The position numbers were made by a program, and so were the translations under genes. The notes beneath the pieces are model-generated. The model ran no database searches, was not told where the DNA came from, and was given only the letters and a program-made list of their open reading frames with translations. Source: Halalkalicoccus sp. CGA53 (lineage in GTDB: Archaea; Halobacteriota; Halobacteria; Halobacteriales; Halalkalicoccaceae). Taken from it: a stretch of 64,000 nucleotides of DNA. Of the stretch, positions 23,540 through 32,606 are shown piece after piece. Numbering within the stretch: position 1 is the stretch's first letter; every line of letters begins with the position of its first letter. The DNA is taken from assembly GCF_036429475.1 (NCBI RefSeq), contig NZ_CP144125.1:1426001-1490000 (forward strand), in the 5' to 3' direction.

Positions 23540-24493
23540 TCAGACAACGATGCTGTCTTCGGCCTCGAGCAGCTCGTGGTACCGGTTCCTGATCGTCACT
23601 TCGCTGATGTCGGCGACCTCGCTCACCGCCGCCTGGGTGGTCTTCTCGTTGGTGAGCAACGCGGCGGCGTAGACGGCCGCGGCGGCGAGGCCGACCGGCG
23701 ACTTCCCGGAGTGGACGCCCTTCTCCTTCGCGTTGCGCAACAGGTCGCGGGCGCGACCTTCTGCCTCGTCCGAGAGGCCGAGTCCACTGGCGAACCGGGG
23801 GACGTACTGTTCGGGGTCGGCGGGCCGCACCTCGAGGCCGAGTTCGCGGACGACGTAGCGGTACGTGCGGGCGATCTCGCTCTTCTCGACCCGGCTGACG
23901 TCGGCGATCTCGTCGAGCGACCGGGGGACGCCCGCCTGCCGGGCGGCGGCGTAGACGCTCGCGGTAGCGACGCCCTCGATCGACCGTCCGGGGAGGAGGT
24001 CCTCGTTGAGCGCGCGGCGGTAGATCACCGACGCGGTCTCCCTGACGTTCGTCGGGAGGCCGAGTGCGCTCGCCATCCGGTCGATCTCGCCGAGCGCCTG
24101 CTTCAGGTTGCGCTCCTTCGAATCCCTCGTTCGAAACCGTTCGTTCCACTTGCGCAGGCGCTGCATCTTCTGGCGTTGGCGGGACCCGAGGGCGTTGCCG
24201 TAGGCGTCCTTGTTCCGCCAGTCGATGTTCGTCGAGAGGCCCTTGTCGTGCATCGTGTTCGTCGTCGGAGCGCCGACGCGCGACTTCTGGTCTTTCTCTC
24301 TGGCGTCGAACGCACGCCACTCGGGACCCCGGTCGACGGAGTCCGACTCGACGACCAGGCCACAGTCGCCACAGACGGTCTCGCCGTGCTCCTCGTCGGA
24401 GACGAGGTGACCGCCACACTCCGGGCAGCCGTGGTCCTCGTCTACGCGTTCGTCTTCGTCTCGTTCGCGGGTTCTGATGTTGGAATCTGTCAT
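23540..24493 (-). CDS. tfb: Transcription initiation factor TFB
   Basis: A 317-residue TFIIB homologue that recruits RNA polymerase to TBP-bound promoters and recognises the BRE. The N-terminal zinc ribbon has CPEC (residues 23-26) and CGDC (41-44). The B-finger/linker (PEWRAFDAREKDQKSRVGAPTT) and two cyclin repeats (~115-205 and ~210-310; the second with GKSPVGLAAAAVYAAAL and a recognition helix EVADISEVTIRNRYHEL) are complete. ATG 24493 is preceded by a TATA-like ACTTAAATT about 80 nt upstream, leaving a 5' UTR. Haloarchaea carry several TFBs; which paralogue this is cannot be told. Confidence 0.95.
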   Translation of the reverse strand: MTDSNIRTRERDEDERVDEDHGCPECGGHLVSDEEHGETVCGDCGLVVESDSVDRGPEWRAFDAREKDQKSRVGAPTTNTMHDKGLSTNIDWRNKDAYGNALGSRQRQKMQRLRKWNERFRTRDSKERNLKQALGEIDRMASALGLPTNVRETASVIYRRALNEDLLPGRSIEGVATASVYAAARQAGVPRSLDEIADVSRVEKSEIARTYRYVVRELGLEVRPADPEQYVPRFASGLGLSDEAEGRARDLLRNAKEKGVHSGKSPVGLAAAAVYAAALLTNEKTTQAAVSEVADISEVTIRNRYHELLEAEDSIVV

Positions 24494-24573
24494 TATGTGA
24501 ACCAGGGGAGGGGCTACCGGGTCCGGAATCGGGACTCGGCTAGCTATCGCTGATCGGACGTTAGTCCGAAAGG

Positions 24574-24582
24574 AATTTAAGT
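24574..24582 (-). promoter_or_regulatory. TATA-like element upstream of tfb
   Basis: ACTTAAATT on the minus strand in an AT-rich patch, 81-89 nt before the TFB start codon. If it is used, the transcript has a 5' untranslated leader of about 55 nt, unlike most promoters here, which are leaderless. Confidence 0.4.
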
Positions 24583-24687
24583 GTTTCGGGTCTCGGATCA
24601 TCAACCCGGTAGATACCTGTTGATTCGGGCACTCGGCGCCACTAACTCGAAAGGTTAATATGTGGTTACCCTGCCGTTTCCTCCGGG

Positions 24688-26487
24688 TCAGTGCTCGACG
24701 CCGACCCGCTCGTCGCCGCCCTCCTCGATCGCCGTCGAGAGCGAGACCTCGAGCGCGAGCATCGAGGCCGTCCCACCCGCGACCGTCACGAGGTTCTTCA
24801 GCAGGTGGTCGACGACGGCCGCGCCGAGGGCGATCGGCAGGCTCGCGGGCAGGAGCGCGACCACCAGCACCGTGAACGCGCCCTCGTAGAGCCCGATCCC
24901 GCCGGGCGACAGCGGGAGCACCTTCGCGAGGTTACCGACGCAGACGGCGAGCGTACAGACCCCGAGGATCGCGAGCGGCGCGGCCTGCACCCCGAACGCG
25001 CGGAGGACGAGCGCCGCGGCGAGGACGTCGATCGCCCAGATCAGCGCGCTCGCCGCGCCGACCCTGGCGGAGGTCCTCGGCGTCCTCGCGATCGCCTGGA
25101 CGTCCCCGGCGAACCGCTCGACCGCACGTGTGACACCCTCCGTGTAGGTGTCCTCGCTCGCACGGGCGAGCGCCGGTCGCACGAACCGACGGTCGGAGTG
25201 CGCGCTCGCGAGGACGACCACGCAGAGCGCGACGGCGAGCACCCCGACGCCGCCCGCCGCGATCACGCCCACGCGCCCACTTTCGGCGACCGCACCACCT
25301 GCCGGGAGGTCGGCGGAGAGCCCCCCCGAACTCGTCATCCCGCTCGCGACCAGCGCGAGGAACGCGCTGGTCGCGAGCGCGGCGATGGTGAGCGTGTCGA
25401 AGAGCCGTTCGACCGCGAGCGAGGCGGCCCCCGTCGGGTAGCCCACCCCGCGTCTCACCTTCAGCACGTAGGCCCTGACGGCGTCGCCCGCCCGCGCCGG
25501 GAGCGCGACGTTCGCGGTCTGGCTCAGGAAGATCACCCCGGTGAGAAAGCCCACCTCCTCCCGGTGGCCGAGTTCGGCGAGTACGTCCCGATACCTGAGC
25601 CCGCGGAGCGGCCACGAGAGGAGGTAGACGGCCACCGCGAGCCCGACGAGGACCGGGTCGGCCGCGCGCACCTCGCTCACCACCGTCCCGAGGTCGACGT
25701 ACCGGGCGGTGACGGCGAGCGCGAGGAGGACGAGGAGGAGGCCGGCGACGAGACTCACTCGCGTGGTCAGCCGTGGGCGGACCGAGAGCCCCCACCACGT
25801 CCGACCGAGCGCACCTCCCATGCCGAGGACGTCCCGAACCGGATCGACGGTCGTCCCCTCGCCCGGCGTCCACTCCACCGGAAGCTCCCTGATCCGGTAG
25901 CCCTGGCGCTGGGCGCGGACGAGCACCTCGGTGTCCCAGAACCAGTGGCCGTCCTCGACCTCGGGGAGCAACGAGTACAACACCTCGCGGTCGAACGCCT
26001 TGAACCCGCACTGGTGGTCTCTGAGCTCCGAACGCAGGCCGACCCTCACGAGCGCGTTGTAGACCCGACTCGCGACCCTCCGGGAGAGGGGTCGATCGGC
26101 GTCGGAGTCCGGCAGGAGCCGCGAGCCGGTCGCGACGTCGTACTCGCCGGATCGGACGCTCTCGACGAGCGGTTCCAGGTGCCCGAGATCGGTCGCGAGG
26201 TCGGTGTCGAAGTAGACGAGCACTTCCCCCTCTGCCTCCCGGAACGCCCTGCAGAGCGCCCGTCCTCGGCCGAGGCGCTCGTCGCTGTGGACGTGTCGAA
26301 CCCGGTGATCGTCGCGGGCGAGTCGGGCGGCGATCTCGGGGGTCCGATCGGAGCAGCCGTCCTCGGCGACGAGCACCTCGAACGCGGGGAGAAACGACTC
26401 GCAGGCCTCGATCGTCCGCCGCACGGCCGACTCGATCGTCGCCGCCTCGTCGAACGCGGGGAGGACGACGCTCACGGGCGGACCCAT
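24688..26487 (-). CDS. aglD: AglD-like fusion: family 2 glycosyltransferase plus flippase-like membrane domain
   Basis: A 599-residue two-domain protein. Residues 1-235 form a GT-A family 2 glycosyltransferase: VSVVLPAFDEAATIESAV, VLVAEDGCSDRTPE, the nucleotide-sugar DxD-like YFDTDLATD and the acceptor loop DHQCGFKAF. Residues ~245-590 are a polytopic UPF0104/LPG-synthase-like domain with about eight helices and the conserved ALPARAGDAVRAYVLK and LPLSPGGIGLYEGAFT motifs. This exact fusion defines AglD, which in Haloferax charges dolichol phosphate with the final sugar of the S-layer N-glycan. ATG 26487 is preferred. It is not beside other agl genes here. Confidence 0.85.
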   Translation of the reverse strand: MGPPVSVVLPAFDEAATIESAVRRTIEACESFLPAFEVLVAEDGCSDRTPEIAARLARDDHRVRHVHSDERLGRGRALCRAFREAEGEVLVYFDTDLATDLGHLEPLVESVRSGEYDVATGSRLLPDSDADRPLSRRVASRVYNALVRVGLRSELRDHQCGFKAFDREVLYSLLPEVEDGHWFWDTEVLVRAQRQGYRIRELPVEWTPGEGTTVDPVRDVLGMGGALGRTWWGLSVRPRLTTRVSLVAGLLLVLLALAVTARYVDLGTVVSEVRAADPVLVGLAVAVYLLSWPLRGLRYRDVLAELGHREEVGFLTGVIFLSQTANVALPARAGDAVRAYVLKVRRGVGYPTGAASLAVERLFDTLTIAALATSAFLALVASGMTSSGGLSADLPAGGAVAESGRVGVIAAGGVGVLAVALCVVVLASAHSDRRFVRPALARASEDTYTEGVTRAVERFAGDVQAIARTPRTSARVGAASALIWAIDVLAAALVLRAFGVQAAPLAILGVCTLAVCVGNLAKVLPLSPGGIGLYEGAFTVLVVALLPASLPIALGAAVVDHLLKNLVTVAGGTASMLALEVSLSTAIEEGGDERVGVEH

Positions 26488-26533
26488 TGGACGAACTGGG
26501 CCGCCTCGGAGTAAGTACCTTCTGACCGCGGGC

Positions 26534-26631
26534 GTTACCCTCGCGTACCAACCGGGGGGACCTCGTCCGGGGCTCACTCGGCTTCGAGCCGGAAAAACGC
26601 CGGAAGGAGGCGTGTTACGCTGCCGTACCAA
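26534..26631. repeat. Direct repeat GTTAC-N5-CGTACCAA, exactly 80 bp apart
   Basis: The composite motif GTTAC-N5-CGTACCAA occurs at 26534-26551 and again at 26614-26631 in the divergent region between aglD and the DUF7123-like gene. Conserved words with a conserved 5-nt gap and an 80-bp offset suggest two regulator sites, one near each start. Confidence 0.45.
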
Positions 26632-26666
26632 ATCCCCTATACGTGGAACCGCCGTGATCTTCTGCT

Positions 26667-26906
26667 ATGAGCGCCACCGCCCACCCGCCCCAGTCGCTGA
26701 CCGAGAAGCAGCGCCGCATCCTCGGCTACCTTAGGGATCGCGCGGACACCCGCACCTACTTCAAGTCCCGACTGATCGGCGAGGAGCTCGGCCTGAGCGC
26801 GAAGGAGGTCGGCACGAACATGACCGCGATCGCGAACGGCGAGTTCGACGTCCGCGTCGAGAAGTGGGGCTACTCCTCCAGTACGACCTGGAAAGTGACG
26901 GCGTGA
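26667..26906 (+). CDS. Small winged-helix protein (DUF7123-like)
   Basis: A 79-residue protein with a helix-turn-helix-like core: LTEKQRRILGYLRDRADTRTYFKSRLIGEELGLSAKEVGTNMTAI reads as three helices (residues ~11-55) and GEFDVRVEKWGYSSSTTWKVTA as the wing. This is a conserved haloarchaeal family; small DNA-binding or antirepressor role is inferred. A CTATACG box about 27 nt upstream of the ATG fits a leaderless promoter. It stands alone, divergent from aglD. Confidence 0.75.
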   Translation: MSATAHPPQSLTEKQRRILGYLRDRADTRTYFKSRLIGEELGLSAKEVGTNMTAIANGEFDVRVEKWGYSSSTTWKVTA

Positions 26907-27019
26907 TCGGGACGTCTCCGGAGCGCTCTCTTTCCCTCCCTCCCCGACGATAGCTCACGGAGCGTCCACAGCGCTCGGAGGCCGCTCCACGCGGGTACAT
27001 ATTGCTCTTAGATACTTAC

Positions 27020-27027
27020 TTGTATAA
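27020..27027 (+). promoter_or_regulatory. TATA box of the glycerophosphodiesterase gene
   Basis: TTGTATAA in an AT-rich patch, 23-30 nt before ATG 27050. Supports that start over the upstream TTG at 27002. Confidence 0.5.
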
Positions 27028-27049
27028 GCCGAGAGAGCACTCGATCGCA

Positions 27050-28039
27050 ATGTCGAAACGAGCCAGCATGCTCAACCGGCGACGCTTCGTGAGCGGTGTG
27101 GGTGCGGCCGCCGTCGGTGCGGCGGTCGGATCCACGAGCGCCGGTGCCAGCGAGGACGACGAGGAGGAGACGGGCGACGAACGTGACGAGGGCGAGGGGA
27201 CCGGCGACGAGGGTCACGACGGGTCGTACGACGACCGGGCGACCGTAATCGCCCACCGCGGGTTCGCCGATACCTATCCCGAGAACACCATCGCAGCGTT
27301 CGAGCAGTCGACGATCGGTGAGGACGACGACGCGAGCGACCGGCGGGCGGCCGACTGGATCGAACTCGACGTCTTCCCGACCTGTGACGGAGAGATCGCC
27401 GTCTTCCACGACGAGGACCTCTCCGATCTCACCGATACCGAGGGGCTGCTCTACGAGACGCCTGCGGAGACAGTCTTCTCGGCCGAGGTGTTAGAGAGCG
27501 GGCAGACGGTGCCCTCGCTCGCGGAGTCGATGGAGGCGATCCCCGACGACGTCGGGGTGAACGTAGACATCAAGAACGGCTCCCCGGACGTGGAGTTCGG
27601 TCGGATCGACGATCCGGGCACCGAGCGCGAGGAGTGGGCGTGGCTCGAGACGGTGATCGACGTCGCGACCGACTACGAGAACGAACTGCTGCTCTCGACG
27701 TTCTGGGAGGGCGCGCTCGCGACGGTGCGGGAGATCGACCCCGATATCCCCGCGGCGTACCTGCTCTCGGCGTCGATCCAGGAGGGCCTCGACGTCACCG
27801 ACGAGTACGACTGCGAGGCGATCAACCCGCCGCTGTCGATGATCCTCGGGACGCCCTTCTTCGACGACGATTTCGAGGAGATCGACGTCGTCGCCGAGGC
27901 CCACGACCGCGGCGTCCCGGTGAACGCCTGGACGATCAACGAGTGGTACGAGGTCGAGCGGCTGATCGACGCGGGCGTGGACGGGCTCTTCCTCGACTAC
28001 GCCGAGATCGTCCGCTTCGGCGCGCTCTCGGAGTACTGA
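27050..28039 (+). CDS. Tat-exported glycerophosphodiester phosphodiesterase
   Basis: A 329-residue secreted GDPD. The N-terminus carries a twin-arginine motif (LNRRRFVSGVG) and an alanine-rich hydrophobic segment ending near ASTSAGA, then an acidic linker (residues ~35-65). The GDPD TIM barrel starts at VIAHRGFADTYPENTIAAFEQS, followed by WIELDVFPTCDGEIAVFHDEDLSDLTD (catalytic His/Glu/Asp residues), and ends at WTINEWYEVERLIDAGVDGLFLDY. It would release glycerol-3-phosphate or related polyols from glycerophosphodiesters outside the cell, supplying phosphate or carbon. The adjacent phosphonate-type ABC operon (190 bp downstream) makes a phosphorus-acquisition role plausible. Confidence 0.88.
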   Translation: MSKRASMLNRRRFVSGVGAAAVGAAVGSTSAGASEDDEEETGDERDEGEGTGDEGHDGSYDDRATVIAHRGFADTYPENTIAAFEQSTIGEDDDASDRRAADWIELDVFPTCDGEIAVFHDEDLSDLTDTEGLLYETPAETVFSAEVLESGQTVPSLAESMEAIPDDVGVNVDIKNGSPDVEFGRIDDPGTEREEWAWLETVIDVATDYENELLLSTFWEGALATVREIDPDIPAAYLLSASIQEGLDVTDEYDCEAINPPLSMILGTPFFDDDFEEIDVVAEAHDRGVPVNAWTINEWYEVERLIDAGVDGLFLDYAEIVRFGALSEY

Positions 28040-28104
28040 TACGGACGCTCGTAGTCCCTTCCCGGTGATCGCCTGTCCGGCTCGGCGCTCAGGGATGAAC
28101 AGTT

Positions 28105-28121
28105 ACAACCGTCCCTACGAG
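28105..28121 (+). repeat. ACAACCGTCCCTACGAG motif, recurring at 49.7 kb
   Basis: A 17-mer in the intergenic region before the phnD-like gene. The reverse complement with a single change (T for C) occurs at 49657-49673 upstream of the PEP synthase gene. Both copies are outside coding sequence and oriented towards the downstream gene in opposite senses. Confidence 0.4.
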
Positions 28122-28229
28122 CGGACTCGGAGCCGTCCCGTCGGGGGAGGCGCCTCTATATACCCCCCGCTATACTACCATATTCCTATTAGATCGTTTT
28201 ATCTGGGTGGATCGCACAGAGGTACCCGT

Positions 28230-29426
28230 ATGCCGACAGACAACTCTCGGCGAACGTTCCTCAAGGGGGCGATCGCCTGTGCGTGCTGCGGGGCGACGGT
28301 GGCGGGCTGTGTCACCCAGGAGGGCGAGAACGGTGAACCGGTGGACGCGGACGACTCGGCCGACGACGCCGACGCGGACGCCGACGCTGACGACGCGGCC
28401 GACGATTCGGCCGACGACGAGGAGCCCGAGCAGGACGACGACTACGAGGAGTTCGACCCACTGGACGAGGACACCTGGTACCCACAGCTGGTCTCGACGT
28501 ACCTCGATCACGGCTTCGAGACGGGGAGCATCGAAGAGCTCGACCTATTCGAGGAGCGAGACGAGCCCCACTACGGCAGCGCCCCGATGGAGACCCCGGA
28601 CGACGAGGACGAGCTGATCGACCCCGACATCATCGACTTCTCGATGGTCCCGACCGAGGACCCCGCGATCTACGAGGAGACGATGGAGCCGCTGATCCAG
28701 AACATGGAGGAGGAGACCGGCCGCGACGTCGAGTACGTCGGGCTCGACAACTACGCCGCACAGGTCGAGGCGATGCGCTCCGAGCGGCTGCACGTCGCCG
28801 GTTTCGCGACGGGCAACACGCCGTTCGCGGTCAACCTCGCCGGGGCGGTGCCCTTCTCGATCCAGGTCGGCGAGGGGGAGTTCGGCTACCGGCTCTGGGT
28901 GATCACCCGCGCGGACAACGACGAGATCAACGAGCTCGCCGACCTCGCCGGTCGGACGGTCTATCACACCGAGCCCTCCTCGAACTCGGGCCACCTCGCG
29001 CCGGTCGCGGCGTTTTCCGACCTCGGGGTCACCCCGGGCGAGGACTACGAGATCGAGTTCTCCGGCGGCCACGACAACAGCGCGGTCGGGATCTTCCAGG
29101 GCGACATGGAGGTCGGCCCGATCTGTTCGACCTGCTACGCCCGCGCCCAGGAACAGGAGAACATCGACTCCGCGGAGATCAAGTCGGTCTGGGCGAGCGC
29201 GCCGTTCCCGACGACCGCGTTCTGTTACCGGTACAACCTGGTGCCCGAACTCCAGGAGGGGATCATGAACGCCTTCCTCGACTACGACTACCAGGACACG
29301 GGTATCGCCGACGAGTTCGAGGATCGAGGGACCTGGGTCGAGATCGACTACGCGACCCACTGGCACGACATCCTCGTCAACCACGAGGTCAACGGCGTCG
29401 AGTACGACGACGATGAGATAGAGTAA
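28230..29426 (+). CDS. phnD: Phosphonate/phosphite-type ABC transporter substrate-binding lipoprotein
   Basis: A 398-residue periplasmic-binding-type lipoprotein. Tat motif SRRTFLKG at residues 6-13, lipobox TVAGC with Cys27, then a long Asp/Ala acidic spacer (35-75). The PhnD-like type 2 domain follows: [56 protein letters not shown] and [22 protein letters not shown] (phosphate-type ligand loop SSNSG). The ligand could be phosphonate, phosphite or phosphate ester. ATG 28230 is preferred over the long upstream frame because the signal peptide begins there; TTTTATC lies about 32 nt upstream. It is the first gene of a five-gene operon. Confidence 0.88.
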   Translation: MPTDNSRRTFLKGAIACACCGATVAGCVTQEGENGEPVDADDSADDADADADADDAADDSADDEEPEQDDDYEEFDPLDEDTWYPQLVSTYLDHGFETGSIEELDLFEERDEPHYGSAPMETPDDEDELIDPDIIDFSMVPTEDPAIYEETMEPLIQNMEEETGRDVEYVGLDNYAAQVEAMRSERLHVAGFATGNTPFAVNLAGAVPFSIQVGEGEFGYRLWVITRADNDEINELADLAGRTVYHTEPSSNSGHLAPVAAFSDLGVTPGEDYEIEFSGGHDNSAVGIFQGDMEVGPICSTCYARAQEQENIDSAEIKSVWASAPFPTTAFCYRYNLVPELQEGIMNAFLDYDYQDTGIADEFEDRGTWVEIDYATHWHDILVNHEVNGVEYDDDEIE

Positions 29427-29452
29427 TAGCACACCTCCCCGACCCACAACCA

Positions 29453-30277
29453 ATGCTTGTCGTCGAAGACCTGCGGAAGACGTACGACACCGGCGACGAG
29501 GCGCTGAAAGGCGTCTCGATGGAGGTGACCGGCAACGAGGTCGTCTCGATCATCGGCCCCAGCGGCGCGGGAAAGAGTACGTTCATCCGGTGTATCAACC
29601 GGCTGACCGAGCCGACCGGCGGGCGCGTGATCCTCGACGACACCGAGATCACGGCGCTCTCGAAGAAGGAGCTCCGGAAGGCCAGACGCGACATGGGGAT
29701 GATCTTCCAGGAGTACGCCCTCGTCGAGCGGCTGACGGTGATGGAGAACGTCCTCTCCGGGCGGCTCGGCTACACGAGCAGTTTCGACGCGTTCAGACGA
29801 AAGTTCGCCGGCGAGGACGTCAGCCGTGCGCGGGCGACGCTCGACCGCGTCGGCCTCGCCGGGATGGAGGACAAGCGTGCAGACGAGCTCTCCGGGGGCC
29901 AGCGCCAGCGCGTCGGCATCGCCCGCGCGGTGATCCAGCGCCCGAAGATCCTGCTCGTCGACGAGCCGACGTCGAGTCTCGACCCCGAGAGTTCGCGTGC
30001 GGTGATGGACCTGCTGACCGAGGTCGCCGCCGACGAGGACATCCCCGTGCTGATCAACATCCACGAGGTCGACCTCGCCGTCGAGTACGCCGATCGGATA
30101 CACGGACTCGCCGACGGCCGAAAGGTGTTCGAGGGGACGCCCGACGAGCTCGACGACCGTGCGCTCGACACGGTCTACCGGGGCGAGAAGCCAGCGGAGT
30201 CGGGCGACGCCGAGAGCCGGACCGAGACGGAGGAGCGAGGGGCGACCGAGGAGAAGGCGCGCCGGGGCGCCCACTAG
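29453..30277 (+). CDS. phnC: Phosphonate-type ABC transporter ATP-binding protein
   Basis: A 274-residue ABC ATPase. Walker [10 protein letters not shown] (residues 35-43), Q-loop [17 protein letters not shown], signature [13 protein letters not shown], Walker [14 protein letters not shown] and a switch His in [16 protein letters not shown] are all present. The [22 protein letters not shown] insert matches PhnC. The C-terminal ~35 residues are an acidic Glu/Arg tail. It energises the PhnE permeases encoded directly downstream; the next ATG follows the stop with no gap. Confidence 0.93.
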   Translation: MLVVEDLRKTYDTGDEALKGVSMEVTGNEVVSIIGPSGAGKSTFIRCINRLTEPTGGRVILDDTEITALSKKELRKARRDMGMIFQEYALVERLTVMENVLSGRLGYTSSFDAFRRKFAGEDVSRARATLDRVGLAGMEDKRADELSGGQRQRVGIARAVIQRPKILLVDEPTSSLDPESSRAVMDLLTEVAADEDIPVLINIHEVDLAVEYADRIHGLADGRKVFEGTPDELDDRALDTVYRGEKPAESGDAESRTETEERGATEEKARRGAH

Positions 30278-31141
30278 ATGGCCGACGCCTCCCCCGACCC
30301 GATCGCGGACGGGATGGGCTACAGCGGCGAGTGGTCCCGGCCGACCGTCTTCTACAACACGACGGTGAAGTGGCTGGTCTACCTCGCGCTGGTGCTGTTC
30401 GTCCTCGGCAACATCTGGGCGGTCCGGATCTCGTTCGACCGGCTCCTGCTCGGGATCGACAACGCCTCTATCCTCGTCTCGAGCATGCTGCCGCCCTATT
30501 TCGGGGCGTCGATCTACTCCCACGGGATCGTCGTCAACGACGACGCGATGCGGATCTGGAACGGGATGGTCGAGACCGTCGCGATGTCGTTCGTCGCGAC
30601 GGCCGTCGGCGTCGTGATCAGCATCCCGATCGCCGTGATGGCCGCCGAGAACCTCGTCCCGCGGCCGGTCTACTACGTCGGCCGCGGGATCCTCTCGATA
30701 TCGCGTGCCTTCCACGAGCTCGTCGTCGCGATCATCGTCGTCGTCGGCTTCGGCTTCGGGGCGCTCGCCGGCGTGATCGCGCTGGTGTTCGCGACGCCGG
30801 GGTTCCTCTCGAAGCTACTCGCCGAGGACCTAGAGGACATCAACGAGACACAGGTCGACGCGATCCGCGCGACCGGCGCGAACCGGCTCCAGGTGCTCGC
30901 CTACGGCGTGCTCCCGCAGGTCGTCCCCCGGATCGTCGGGCTGACGATCTACCGCTGGGACATCAACGTTCGGGCGGCGACGATCCTGGGTGTGGTCGGT
31001 GCGGGCGGCATCGGGAACGTGCTCATCCGGTCGTTCGACCGTTACGACTACGCCTACAGCGCGGCGATCATCCTCGCGATCATCGCGGTCGTGATGGTCG
31101 GCGAGGTGCTGAGCGCGCTCGCCCGCAGGAGGCTCCAGTGA
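30278..31141 (+). CDS. phnE: Phosphonate-type ABC transporter permease, subunit 1
   Basis: A 287-residue permease with about six helices. The EAA loop that docks PhnC is visible as VDAIRATGANRLQVLAYGVLPQVVPRIVGL (residues ~190-219), and INVRAATILGVVGAGGIGNVL near the C-terminus is characteristic of PhnE. The N-terminus has a cytoplasmic stretch with WSRPTVFYNTTVKW. The stop overlaps the next start by one base (TGATG at 31139-31143). Confidence 0.92.
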   Translation: MADASPDPIADGMGYSGEWSRPTVFYNTTVKWLVYLALVLFVLGNIWAVRISFDRLLLGIDNASILVSSMLPPYFGASIYSHGIVVNDDAMRIWNGMVETVAMSFVATAVGVVISIPIAVMAAENLVPRPVYYVGRGILSISRAFHELVVAIIVVVGFGFGALAGVIALVFATPGFLSKLLAEDLEDINETQVDAIRATGANRLQVLAYGVLPQVVPRIVGLTIYRWDINVRAATILGVVGAGGIGNVLIRSFDRYDYAYSAAIILAIIAVVMVGEVLSALARRRLQ

Positions 31142-31938
31142 TGGCGGGCGAGTACTCCGCCTCCTGGCAGCGCCACGACCCGGTCAGACGGATCGCCCGC
31201 TTCGCCGCGCTGCTCGGGGCGCTCGTCGTCGTCGTCGCCTCTTGGAGCGCGCTCAACGTCCGCTACGACTACGTCGCGACCGCCCCCCGGGAGATGCGCA
31301 ACATCTTCGTCCGGATGTACCCCCCGGACGCCGCCTACACGGGCGAGATCGTCTGGCCGCTGATCCACACGGTGAACATCGCGGTCATCGGGACGATGTT
31401 CGCCGTCCTGATGGCGCTGCCGATCGCCTACATCGGCGCTGACAACACCACGCCGAACAGGATCACCTACGCGCTGGGGAAGTTCCTCATCGTCGCCAGC
31501 CGGTCGGTCCACGTCATCATCTGGGCGCTGATCTTCGTCGTCGTCTTCGGCACCGGCACGCTCGCGGGCATCTTCGCCGTCGCCTTCCGGTCGATCGGCT
31601 TCGTCGCGAAGCTGCTCGCCGAGGAGATCGAGGAGATCGATCCGAGCTCCGTCGAGGCGATCCGCGCGACCGGCGGGAACGGCCTCGACGTGCTCGTCTA
31701 CGGCGTCGTCCCGCAGGTGAAGCCGGCGTTCATCGGCATCACGACCTACCGCTGGGATATCAACGTCCGCGAGGCGACGATCATCGGCTTCGTCGGCGCG
31801 GGCGGCATCGGCGTCGAACTCAGCACGCAGATCAACTTCTTCAACTGGAACGGCGTGCTCACGATCCTGCTCGCCATCCTCGGGATCGTGATCGTGAGCG
31901 AGGTCGTCTCCGCGTACCTCCGGGGGAAGGTCAGGTGA
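31141..31938 (+). CDS. phnE: Phosphonate-type ABC transporter permease, subunit 2
   Basis: A 265-residue PhnE paralogue, similar in the EAA region (VEAIRATGGNGLDVLVYGVVPQVKPAFIGITTYRWDI) and the terminal REATIIGFVGAGGIGVEL. Two PhnE genes indicate a heterodimeric permease. The N-terminus, helix at ~22-42, then DYVATAPREMRNIFVRM differs from subunit 1. The start is ATG 31141 overlapping the previous stop. The stop overlaps the GTG start of the HAD gene (GTGA at 31935-31938), so all five proteins are translationally coupled. Confidence 0.92.
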   Translation: MAGEYSASWQRHDPVRRIARFAALLGALVVVVASWSALNVRYDYVATAPREMRNIFVRMYPPDAAYTGEIVWPLIHTVNIAVIGTMFAVLMALPIAYIGADNTTPNRITYALGKFLIVASRSVHVIIWALIFVVVFGTGTLAGIFAVAFRSIGFVAKLLAEEIEEIDPSSVEAIRATGGNGLDVLVYGVVPQVKPAFIGITTYRWDINVREATIIGFVGAGGIGVELSTQINFFNWNGVLTILLAILGIVIVSEVVSAYLRGKVR

Positions 31939-32606
31939 GCGGCTACGAGGCGGTCGTCTTCGACATGGACGGGGTGCTCGTCGAGGGCTGGGGCACCCAC
32001 CCCGCGGTCTACCGCGAGGCGGCCGACCAAGCGCTCTCCGAGCTCGGCGCCGAGGCGGTCGACGGGCAGCTTAAGACGCTCGGGGAGACGGCGTACTCCG
32101 AGACGACGGCCGGGGCCTGCCGCGACCTCGGGGTCGATCCCGAGGCGTTCTGGGAACGCAGGGAACACCACGCCTCCCGGCTCGCGAACGACCGGCTCGA
32201 CCGCGGCGAGCGGTCGCTCTACGACGACGTAAACACGCTCACAACCCTCGCCGAGTCGCTTCCGCTCGGGGTCGTGAGCAACAACAGACACGAGACGGTC
32301 CGGTTCGTCGTCGAGTCACTCCTCCCCGCCCCGATCTCGGCCTACCGGGGCCGCGACCCGACCGTCGAGGGCTACCGGCGTCGGAAGCCCGACACACACT
32401 ACCTGAACGCCGTCCTCCGCGAACTCGACGCCGAGGACGCGCTCTACGTTGGCGACCGGGAGACTGACGTCGAGGTCGCGGCGGGCGCTGGGATCGACTC
32501 GGCGTTCGTCCGCCGGACACACAACACGGACAGCACGCTCGCGCGCTCTCCGACCCACGAGATCGAGGGGCTCGACGCGCTCGTCGACGTGATCGATTCG
32601 ACCTGA
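31935..32606 (+). CDS. HAD-superfamily hydrolase coupled to the phosphonate transporter
   Basis: A 223-residue HAD phosphatase from a GTG start inside the phnE stop. Motif I is VVFDMDGVLVEGW (nucleophile Asp with the general-acid Asp two residues on), motif II is LGVVSNNRHE (residues ~112-121), motif III a Lys in RRKPDTHYLNAVL and motif IV VGDRETDVEVAAGAG. A helical cap lies between motifs I and II. The DxD motif is of the phosphatase type; phosphonatase PhnX would have Ala/Gly in place of the second Asp, so this is probably a phosphate-monoester hydrolase (PGP-like). Coupling to the importer suggests it processes the imported organophosphorus compound, which is inference. Confidence 0.82.
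   Translation: MSGYEAVVFDMDGVLVEGWGTHPAVYREAADQALSELGAEAVDGQLKTLGETAYSETTAGACRDLGVDPEAFWERREHHASRLANDRLDRGERSLYDDVNTLTTLAESLPLGVVSNNRHETVRFVVESLLPAPISAYRGRDPTVEGYRRRKPDTHYLNAVLRELDAEDALYVGDRETDVEVAAGAGIDSAFVRRTHNTDSTLARSPTHEIEGLDALVDVIDST

Noticed and set aside
24691-26514. A 607-codon plus-strand frame opposite aglD
   Set aside because: Arg/Asp/Glu-rich shadow of the antisense strand with no recognisable domain; aglD has full family motifs.
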